Below, in pieces: positions 56,400 to 64,000 of a DNA stretch of 64,000 nucleotides (positions within the stretch are counted from its first letter, which is position 1; every line of letters begins with the position of its first letter). Origin of the DNA: Blastobasis lacticolella (lineage: Eukaryota; Arthropoda; Insecta; Lepidoptera; Blastobasidae). The DNA is taken from the NCBI GenBank assembly GCA_905147135.1, contig LR990051.1:15467115-15531114 (forward strand), in the 5' to 3' direction. A model generated the notes under the pieces. That model had not been told where the DNA came from and searched no databases. It saw only the letters and a program-made list of their open reading frames with translations. A program made the position numbers and the translations under genes.

Positions 56400-56437
56400 T
56401 CGCAAGTCGACTTGCGAAGATCCTACCGACTGCGCCA
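56400..56437 (-). other. Primer-binding site and adjacent 18-bp palindrome
   Basis: Minus strand 56437-56420 reads TGGCGCAGTCGGTAGGAT, a typical gypsy primer-binding site (tRNA-Ser type, from memory). Two bases further, 56417-56400 is the perfect palindrome TCGCAAGTCGACTTGCGA. In retroelements such palindromes near the primer site can act in RNA dimer formation. Confidence 0.7.
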
Positions 56438-57200
56438 GATACGTAGGCTACAGCCGGAGGGTCGAAAAAAAACCAAAAATGATTTTAAACTAATATAATT
56501 AATTAACCTATTTAAGTAATTTTAAGGTTTTTATTTATATGTAGTTTTAGTTTGTAATTATATATTGTTTAAATATAATTAATAAAAATAAAATTACAAT
56601 AAAACTTAACGTAGAAACTAGTTCGAAGTGTGAACATAGAATGACTTAAATCTAAATGAAATCGTGGTCGGCGACAATGCGATGTCAGCATCACGTGGCC
56701 GTCCACGGGTCGGCAAAATGCATCGGCTTGTAATTCCTGTCGATGAGGTGAGTGCTGCGTATGCGGTCTTCATAGTGTAGGTGTATGTAATTATCGTATC
56801 ACATCCACAGCTCGAGATTCAAAAATTTCATCGTGTAGAATGGACTAATCGTAAATAAATGTATGCCATTTGGACTTAGAATAACAAACCTTAAAATCTG
56901 GGAATCAAACCTACTATGTTTAGCAGTCCGGCACTGTCAGTATCGGTGTCCAGCAGTCAGCCATTAAGTGTTAACTTTACACCAAAGTATATTATTCATT
57001 TTATTTTTTGACTTTTAACATAGCCTATTATGTTATGTAAAAATTCAGGAAGACAAGCAAATTCGATACTACTCTAATGTAGATTGGTATAGTTACGGTT
57101 TATCACATCAACAGCCTATTAAAATCAACTTCTGGAGTTGAGTCTCCTCCACAGTACTGGAAGACATTGCCATAATCTCTGGATTCGGAATCGCAAGGTT
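56438..57200 (-). repeat. Probable 5' LTR and flank of the array gypsy
   Basis: The LTR should end at 56438 next to the primer site. I could not set its other end, because no second copy exists in the window. The rest up to the next element is AT-rich and non-coding. Confidence 0.4.
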
Positions 57201-57204
57201 GACT

Positions 57205-57490
57205 TGTAAGGTCTAATTAATTAATGCTCAAAATAATGTATTATTATGATTAATTAATATTGTATCCAGCTTAATCTAGTAAATTGTACTGATTTGTGAA
57301 CCTTTTTAAGAAGTCAAGTGATGGCTGTATGAGAATAATACCTTCGGTAGCGTTTGACATTTGAATAATTTATAAGAGTGAGGGTCATTATGTTTTCGGT
57401 AGCTTTGTATAGAAGATGATTGTAATACCAAAATAACTAATAGTACGGAATAAATCATTGTTATTATTGATAAAACGGAGTTTTACTACA
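57205..57490 (+). repeat. 5' LTR of the LARD-like element
   Basis: 286 bp; compare 63174-63458. Contains AATAAA at about 57448. Confidence 0.93.
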
Positions 57491-57512
57491 TATCAGAAGT
57501 GGTAAGTGGCCC
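57491..57512 (+). other. Possible primer-binding site
   Basis: TATCAGAAGTGGTAAGTGG starts directly after the LTR. It resembles initiator-Met-type sites (TATCAGA core) but the usual TGG start is not there. Confidence 0.4.
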
Positions 57513-57889
57513 ATGTTTTACATTTATGTTTCTGTATTTGTACAAGAGAAAATTCCTTTCGCTCTTCGGAACGTAACTTGGGGTTTCGCAACTGGTTACG
57601 ACGGAATACTAACCCAATACAACCATCTATTCACCACGTGAAGGAAGCATTACAATTTCTTTTCCCTTGTTAATTTGTAAAATGATAAATTCTTTATTGA
57701 CACTTTCATTGCTCGCATTGAATTTAATGGTTAGGGAATTAAAATTCACTGTGAAATACCTACACTCTCACGTAGTAGATAAACCAATTAAGCTATCCAC
57801 TCGGACCGCTTTGGCTCGACGTTTTTATACCTACATATTCTTTTGTAGTTGAGTAAAATTGTTAACGAATTTGTTTGTGTCCGAGATGC

Positions 57890-58462
57890 ATGGAAGGCGA
57901 TGACAGCTACCGGAGGCGCCTGGAGACGCCCGACCAGAGGTCGATCCGGTACGACAACGGTGGCGCCAGGCGCAGCCACAGCCGGGAGCGCTGCGGCCAT
58001 AGCCTGCGCGGCGACAGTAGCTGAGTTAGCCGCTGAAGCCGTAGCCCTAGTCGTCGTTGCAGAAATTGCGGCAGCCTCCAAATGTGGGAGTTGGAATTGG
58101 ACCAGGAGTGACAGCACTTTCGGGCGCTAAAAGAAGAAGTCTGCAGGGGCGTAGCCGAATGGGACAAAACACCAGTGGCATCCATCGCCACCGCTCAGCT
58201 GTGGAGCGCACAAACGCTCATACGCCGTGAGGGTGAAGGCCGTGAACGTGAAGGTTCTCCGATGTGAGTGACGAGCATCATGCCATGCGGGCGAGGGAGA
58301 AGGTCAGCCAGTTCCAGTTCTATATTCAATAGTCCTAGTTATTCAACTCAAGATGTAATTAATATTTTAAAATCGAATCTAAATCAAAGAGAATTGATGT
58401 CACAGCCGTCATCACAGCTGATGGCAGTAGGTCCTAGTAATATTTTAAATCATAAAAAAATG
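57890..58462 (+). pseudogene. Gag-like remnant of the LARD-like element
   Basis: A GC-rich block in an AT-rich element. One frame has MEGDDSYRRRLETPDQRS, RRSHSRERCGHSLRGDSS, SRSPSRRCRN and ALKEEVCRGVAEWDKTPVAS with two stops; after 58268 another frame reads SPSYSTQDVINILKSNLNQR and SSQLMAVGPSNILNHKK then a stop. Basic Ser/Arg start followed by such a linker is like the beginning of mag-type gag (compare 55742-55945). It stops where the capsid domain would begin. Alanine-rich frames at 57849-58130 (plus) and 57788-58117 (minus) are shadows of the same GC-rich block. Confidence 0.5.
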
Positions 58463-58469
58463 TAATAAC

Positions 58470-61015
58470 TGATTTCCGTATTGGGCTTTAAAAGTTAACA
58501 ATACATTTTGCTATAAAAGCTTCAAAGGTTGGCCAAGACATGGTATGATTGAGACCTTTCATATTGTAGGTATAGCGGGAAAGAATGACAAAATAAATTG
58601 ACTTGGTCTCTACTTGATTTAAAATGACTTTCAACACTGTATGATATAGACACATCAGCAACAATGCTGCTCATTTATAACCTAAATAAATAAATAAATA
58701 ATGCATTTTAGGTCCAAATTATAGCTAATCGCTGGAAGATATGTTAAGGGGAAGGAGTAGGTATGAATTCCAAAAATTAGCCCTTTAGAACCAGTGCGAC
58801 AGTAACAGTAAAAGAGTTGTTGATCGTTTATTACACAGACTGAGGGATAATATGTAGAAATCAAGCGCTCTGGTGCTGTGCTGCTCCCAATCTGATGACT
58901 TGTTACACTGAGACTGACTTGAGACTTAAATCACAAAAATATTGGTTAAATGTCGTATTAAGTGTATTTAAACCCATTATTACTTTAGAACTACTTTGTT
59001 TATTCCACGAAACTTGGTACAAGTGCAAGTTAACTTTAGGATACGTCTTTACTCTGCAAGAAGCACATAAGGATGAATGACTGCCTTACTGACTGACTCT
59101 CTGCCACTCACATGGCTGGCCGCCACACTAATGGTATGGTGAGTGTTGCCACTACAAAACTAAGTTACGTCTTGGTACAAAATAAAAGCATATGTTATTA
59201 AATACATGAAAAGTATCTACCTATATTGAAGCTATGGAAAAGAGATTGGTGTTGTATCGGTTACAGGCAGTTCTGTTACAAAAATTACCATTCCTAATCC
59301 GGTTTACATTGGAGGATATTCAGTGTGCGAAGTCTATTAGCACTGAGTGAACTCTTGACTATAATTTTGACAAGCAGAAGTGGTGTTTTAAGAGAATTGA
59401 ATAGTTGACATATAATAGTTTCCAACATACATGTGCCTGTATATTGATTGTGGCAGTCTGAGCTTTTCTCATAGCTATAATATGGTGAGCTTGGCGTCAT
59501 TTCCTGTTCACTGTAGCATTGCAAGTTTGAGGATGTTTAACAAATTAAGTTAATCTGACACCATATTATTAGTTAGTTTTGTAATGAAGGGGTGAGTGAA
59601 ATCTGAATCTGTCATGGTTACATATGGATGTTGTTTTGCATTGCATACTATTCATGTGAGTTTGTTTAGATGGACCATTAAGCATACAATGCAACATGAT
59701 TGTCTGCATAATTTTAATGAAAATGACGAACTTGTCTATAAAATATAAGAGATCTCATCGAGCTAATCATGGGATTCAAATATTAGGAGGGAATAGGTAC
59801 TGTTACAACAAGGAATAATTATATAATAACACATGAAGGGATGGATACTTTCTCAAATTATTCTATACAACAACTCATCATGTGTTCTGAATTAAAATGT
59901 ATAAACATCATAATATACCTACGGTCATGAGGTGCCCATAGAAATTAGTTAGATACCAATTATTTTAACTATTGATTTATGAACATTCCTGTCTAAATAA
60001 TAATAAAATCATGAGATACGGTTTTAGCGGTGACAGCCGTCGCCTAAAAAGCGTTGTGCAATACCTTTTGGCTGGCAAAATGTCCTATTTAAGTTATTGC
60101 TATAAAAGTTTACTTAACCATTTCATAAAACCATTATAGTGAGTTACTATAACAGGCTTAAATAAAGTATGGAGTAATTTTATTGTAAAGCACTGGTAAA
60201 TGTGGCTAGCATGCACCTAATTTACGTTATAAAGTTTCCTTGCAAACCACTATAGTTTTTGTGTTTTAGCAGTGATGTTTCATCAATACAAAAATTTTAG
60301 GATACAGATGACGGAGGATGACTCTACGAATGAGAACTATAGTAGTTACATGGTACTAAGTGGTCATGAGGAGACTATAATAGAGCGGTTTTGCTATATA
60401 GTAGACTTTACGGAATATATTTATAGCGATTAAAAGTTATATAACAGTTTTTTTAATCAATATTATAGTCTCTTTGCTGGACATGTCACAACGACTCTTT
60501 TATACGGTAGAAGCGTTGTATAATAGTTCAAGTTCGTCCTCTAATACAAAACAGCGTTGTAACTGACTCTAGATGTCCCTCATAATATATATTCCATAAA
60601 AGTGGAAAACTGTTACTTTTAAAATTAAAATTTTGGCTTGTTTTCTATATTTCTTTTGAAAAAATACAAAAATGAAAATTCAATCAACATTACAACTAAT
60701 TTCATACAGATTAAACAAAACGACACTAATGACTTATGCACTAAAAGCACCTTGTCAAAATTGTGGGAATTCGTTGGTAGTGGTAGTAGCAGTGTAGAGG
60801 AGTATTAATCAACTTAAATTTTATCCACGATGGCGGCGAACACTTTGTTATGAGTGTCTCAAAGTTACTTCTTGACGCTGGAGTGGTGGCACCATGGCGA
60901 TGCGTCTCATTTAATTCAGTTTATTTTATTAATAAAACTCATACATCGAGTGCGAATTGAAATACTTTATAAACGTAATACTGACATCAAAACCGCGGTT
61001 GCATATACTTTTTGA
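58470..61015. other. Long non-coding interior of the LARD-like element
   Basis: AT-rich, no retroviral domain and no frame above 76 codons. It may be captured host sequence, since nothing in it resembles a transposon. I see no splice-site arrangement that proves an exon. Confidence 0.5.
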
Positions 61016-61310
61016 ATCAATGAGCAGTTTTCCAATAGGCATCTAAAGCATTCCTAACCACTCCCTAGATGGCGCCCCGACAATTTTGGTAATTGATAAT
61101 CGCTTGAAATAGGTTTTTAGTAAAGAGGATATAAATACTGGGTACGTTGTATTGGATAATATTGTATTTATCAATAGTTTTCAACCATTTTCGAGGTTGT
61201 AATAAATTGTTACAAACAAAACAAACATCAATTTGACCGAGTCAATTAGTTTCATGGACACTAGGATCAAGAATGGACGCAATACAAATATGAAAGGTTT
61301 GTATTAAAAT
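61016..61310 (+). mobile_element. R4 MITE-like copy, left half
   Basis: GAGCAGTTTTCCAATAGGCA, CTAGATGGCGCCCCGACAAT and TTCATGGACACTAGGATCAA match 50313-50560. The right inverted end is missing or too diverged. Confidence 0.6.
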
Positions 61311-61797
61311 ACATTTCGTTGAACCTTTTAGTAATAAAATTACCAGATTTTAATCATGATAACAGACCACAAAACACTTGTTGGAGAAATGAGCTGAAAT
61401 GATTATGAATTTACTGGACGTTATTTGACCTTTTATAGGACCATTTCGTATTTGAGACTGGATGGACTGCTATAGAACAAGAAATTGTTAGGTAATATCT
61501 GATGAGCATTAAGGATATTTCTCAAGACTCTGACATGTTTAATAACCTCAGGAATAGCCGGCGATCAAGGCGCTACCGATTCTAGAACTCACAAAGCTTG
61601 AAATAGTCTTCAAAATCTAGCATTGTACTGCTATATTTGTAAAGTACATGGTTGTTCATGAAGTAATAATGAATCATGATTGGTGAAAACCGGATAAATA
61701 TTGTTTCAATATATCTAATAATGAAATAGCAGTGCCCTCACAGGGTCACACGAGATATTTTTAGCTACATTTGTGAATAACACTAAATTAGTACAAG
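61311..61797. other. Non-coding interior, no feature
   Basis: AT-rich; a chance TDHKTL word near 61360 is not followed by other RNase H motifs. Confidence 0.4.
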
Positions 61798-61801
61798 ACA
61801 T

Positions 61802-62100
61802 CAAGGATACATAGTGTATTATGTAGGTGAATAGAAACTTTGATTCGTTAATTGTATACATGGAATATAGTTATATACCTAGAGTAAATAAGATAGTAAT
61901 TAATGATATTTTGGAAACTGAAATTATAATAGATGATTTACTATATAACGACAAGGATACAGTGTACTGATGTAGATTAATAGAAACTTTGATTCGATAA
62001 TTGTATACATGCAGTATAATTATATAGACAAGGACAATAAGATAGTAATTATTGATATTTTGAAAACTGAAATTATAATGTTAAGATGATTTACTACATG
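61802..62100 (+). repeat. 150-bp tandem duplication
   Basis: CAAGGATAC at 61802 and 61952, then GAAACTTTGATTCG, AATTGTATACATG and ACTGAAATTATAAT in both copies. Diverged by scattered changes. Lies directly before the hairpin array. Confidence 0.75.
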
Positions 62101-62137
62101 ATATGGATGGAAATATTCAAGAAAACGACAAGATAAA

Positions 62138-62816
62138 GTACTAGAATGGATGGGTTAGCACCGACTACCGATTCGACAAATGAATAAATTGACAGTTAAT
62201 TCAGCTAGAATGGATGGGTTAGCTGATTAACTCTCAATTGTGCTTAGGATACCTGGAACGTAAGAATGGATGGGTTTACGTCCAAGGTTTATATACATCG
62301 AAAAGGTAAACTGCTAGAATGGATGGGTTAGCAGGATGCCGATTCTTCAAAAGAATTAATTGAAGTTGTTTTGGCTAGAATGGATGGGTTAGCCAATTAC
62401 AACACAAAGGCGTGAACATCGAAAAGGTAAACTGCTAGAATGGATTGGTTAGCAGGATGCCGTTTCGACAAAAGAATTAATTGAAGTTGTTTTGGCTAGA
62501 ATGGATGGGTTAGCCAATTACAACACAAAGGCGTGAACATCGAAAAGGTAAACTGCTAGAATGGATGGGTTAGCAGGATGCCGATTCGACAAAATAATTA
62601 ATTGAAGTTGTTTTGGCTAGAATGGATGGGTTAGCCAATTACAACACAAAGGCGTGAACATCGAAAAGGTAAACTGCTAGAATGGATGGGTTAGCAGGAT
62701 GCCGTTTCAACAAATTAATTAATTGAAGTTTTATTTGACTTTGGACACCTGAAACGTAAGAACGGCTGGGTTTAGTTATGGTATTCATGGTAATCTGAGA
62801 ATGGATTAGTTTACAG
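62138..62816 (+). repeat. Array of hairpins with a constant loop and covarying stems
   Basis: Loop GAATGGATGGGT starts at 62144, 62208, 62264, 62317, 62378, 62438 (one change), 62499, 62559, 62620 and 62680; weaker forms at 62760 (GAACGGCTGGGT) and 62799 (GAATGGATTAGT). Each loop is closed by TA/TA or AA/TT and then by stems that differ but stay complementary: GTACTA/TAGCAC (one mismatch), CAGCTA/TAGCTG, ACGTAA/TTACGT, CTGCTA/TAGCAG, TTGGCTA/TAGCCAA. From 62311 the array is a 121-bp tandem repeat carrying two hairpins (62311, 62432, 62553, 62674); the first three hairpins are outside that repeat, in unrelated flanks. The second hairpin extends to about 15 pairs (62191-62233). This pattern suggests a structured RNA element. 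Confidence 0.85.
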
Positions 62817-62820
62817 TATC

Positions 62821-63173
62821 AATGATGATTTGAAATAAACTGCAGATTTCTATAACTTATGATGTTTGTAAGTTTAATATTAGTGTGTATTAGGTAGATA
62901 ACTTACTACTGTGTTCATTCCAATTGTTATTTATATCATACCTAGTAATTATTGAAATCTAATTGGGTTTACATTGACGATTCCTTCCAGAAGACACATC
63001 TATGTCATACATGATTGTATTAAAATTGTATAACATTTGGGACATAAATAAATTTAATATAATTAATAAGATTATGTTCACACATAGAACTTTATTATTA
63101 GCTTTTAGTCGCCGAGTGTAAGGTTCCACCTGGGTTCGTGCACAGGGACGTGCACGAGGTCAGGATGGACGAG
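62821..63173 (+). other. 3' interior end with palindrome before the 3' LTR
   Basis: GTGCACAGGGACGTGCAC at about 63139-63156 can form a hairpin. AGGTCAGGATGGACGAG just before the LTR is purine-rich and may be the polypurine tract. CGAGTGTAAGGT occurs at about 63114 and again at the LTR border (63171). Confidence 0.5.
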
Positions 63174-63458
63174 TGTAAGGTCTAATTAATTAATGCTCAA
63201 AATAATGTATTATTATGATTAATTAATATTGTATCCAGCTTAATCTAGTAAATTGTACTGATTTGTTAACCTTTTTAAGAAGTCAAGTGATGGCTGTATG
63301 AGAATAATACCTTCGGTAGCGTTTGACATTTGAATAATTTATAAGAGTGAGGGTCATTATGTTTTCGGTGGCTTTGTATAGAAGATGATTGTAATACCAA
63401 AATAACTAATAGTACGGAATAAATCATTGTTATTATTGTAAAACGGAGTTTTACTACA
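63174..63458 (+). repeat. 3' LTR of the LARD-like element
   Basis: 285 bp; see 57205-57490. Followed by the target duplication GACT. Confidence 0.93.
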
Positions 63459-63462
63459 GACT

Positions 63463-63694
63463 TGACAAATATTTAAGCATTAAGTAGTATTTCGAGTAAT
63501 TTTTATTTTAATTAATGTAAGTTTTTCAAATTATCTAGTCAAGAATTAAGGAGTAAAAAATTACTTACGTTTTGTGAGCAGATCCAATCCCGCTTCTGAA
63601 CTATAAAGTCAATAAAAAACCTTTTTATGAAAATATTTGTTTACTTTCTTTGCTTCAATCAATAGTGGACAATGTCACACAATTCATTTGATAT
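63463..63694. other. Non-coding flank
   Basis: AT-rich. TTCAGAAGCGGGATTGGATC on the minus strand near 63599-63580 resembles the start of an LTR-element leader; not enough to call. Confidence 0.3.
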
Positions 63695-63929
63695 AATATA
63701 ATTTCTGTACAAAATTAGCACACACGTCTCGTCTACTCAGCTATCGTTAACAGAAATATGTCGAAGCCGATCTAGCCCCACTCCACATCTGCTATCTTTC
63801 GCGGTTTGCGAGTCTGGGGTGGTGGTTGGCAGTCGGTAGGTCGGCCAATCACAGAAACTTCCGTTTTTAATTCATTTCCGTTTTATTATTTAAATATAAA
63901 TACAGATATTGAAACTAAAAACAAATTCT
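63695..63929 (+). repeat. 235-bp unclassified repeat, copy 2
   Basis: Matches 35941-36172, same strand and extent, about 88-90 percent identical by eye. Window ends soon after. Confidence 0.65.
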
Positions 63930-64000
63930 ATTAAATTTAGTAAATTATTTTACCTATATTTATGACATTGATAAAAGGTATGCAGTCACACAGTATTTAA

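Larger units (their letters stand above)
36362..56437 (-). repeat. Tandem array of a composite gypsy/LINE unit, about three copies
   Basis: The same order of segments recurs. Matching landmarks: GTTTATAGTGCGTTGAAA at 36766, 43317 and 49737 (6.5 and 6.4 kb apart); TATGACGTTCAACAGCTT at about 38700, 45467 and 52702; the gag word GCGAACATTGTATTCTCTGA at 41330 and 48081. Read on the minus strand a unit is: gag, LINE ORF1 and endonuclease, minisatellite, AT-rich block with SINE-B/R3 relics, then protease-end, RT and start of RNase H. Units 1 and 2 share a deletion in the endonuclease that unit 3 lacks. Unit 3 continues at its right into gag N-terminus, leader and primer-binding site. Confidence 0.85.
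57201..63462 (+). mobile_element. LARD-like non-autonomous LTR retrotransposon
   Basis: LTRs of 286 and 285 bp (57205-57490, 63174-63458), both TGTAAGGTC to TTTTACTACA, with two substitutions and one 1-bp indel. Target duplication GACT at 57201-57204 and 63459-63462. The 5.7-kb interior has a broken gag-like start (57890-58462), then no coding sequence: no protease, RT, RNase H or integrase motif in any frame. Near the 3' end is a hairpin array (62138-62816). LTR identity says it moved recently, so it must have used enzymes of another element, probably a related mag-like gypsy. Confidence 0.85.

Noticed and set aside
57788..58191. Alanine-rich ORFs on both strands
   Set aside because: Both are frame shadows of one GC-rich block that reads as a basic gag-like start in another frame.
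61350..61400. TDHKTL word that could be RNase H
   Set aside because: Stops on both sides and no other RNase H or RT motif near it.
62293..62700. Regularly spaced repeats that could suggest a CRISPR array
   Set aside because: Eukaryotic context, spacers are themselves repeated (121-bp tandem unit), and the repeat is a covarying hairpin inside an LTR element.
63565..63610. Possible small exon with GTAAGT on the minus strand
   Set aside because: Also resembles an LTR-element leader start; too short to support either reading.
1..64000. Intact host protein-coding gene
   Set aside because: Every coding segment with recognisable motifs belongs to a mobile element; no multi-exon host gene could be supported by eye.

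Overview
The window looks like repeat-dense, AT-rich nuclear DNA from an insect, most likely a butterfly or moth. The evidence is the mix of mobile elements: a BEL/Pao element with a classic Pao-type polyprotein, tRNA-derived SINEs with bodies familiar from Lepidoptera, a mariner with a DD34D transposase, a Helitron-like element, RTE and jockey/CR1-type LINE remains, and several Ty3/gypsy lineages. I recognise no intact host gene. The only long intact reading frame is the BEL/Pao polyprotein.

Layout. 1-2870: decayed Ty3/gypsy (CsRn1-like) pol with a truncated 5' LTR and a full 3' LTR. 3468-3663: SINE tail. 3790-10705: near-intact BEL/Pao element with 203-bp LTRs, a 5-bp target duplication and a 1751-codon ORF. 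10823-17240: SINEs, a LINE nested inside another LINE, a Helitron-like element, a 5S-rRNA-like repeat and other dispersed repeats. 17625-18880: mariner with TIRs. Four copies of one fold-back family lie at 11395-12037 and between 19085 and 21915. 22798-23369: two tandem SINEs with a 17-bp perfect palindrome between them. 24171-25903: an unclassified interval bounded by 27-bp inverted repeats. 27889-34000: three broken LINEs (two with endonuclease/RT of jockey/CR1 type, one RTE) and a 118-bp MITE with an 8-bp target duplication.

36362-56437: a tandem array, on the minus strand, of about three units (6.4-8 kb each). Each unit holds a mag-like Ty3/gypsy pol fragment, an AT-rich segment, a 114-148 bp minisatellite and a LINE endonuclease fragment; gag lies between the units. 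The third unit has the most complete right edge: gag N-terminus, leader and primer-binding site. It also has the expanded minisatellite.

57201-63462: a second young LTR element. Its 285-bp LTRs are almost identical and it has a 4-bp target duplication, but only a broken gag remnant and no pol, so it is a LARD-like non-autonomous element. Near its 3' end (62138-62816) is an array of at least ten short hairpins. All keep the same 12-nt loop while the stem sequences change on both sides together. This covariation is the most interesting signal in the window and I know of no name for it.

The elements do not form a pathway. They are layers of insertion, nesting and tandem duplication whose relative order can partly be read: the LINE tail inside array unit 1, for example, is missing from unit 2 and so is younger than the duplication.
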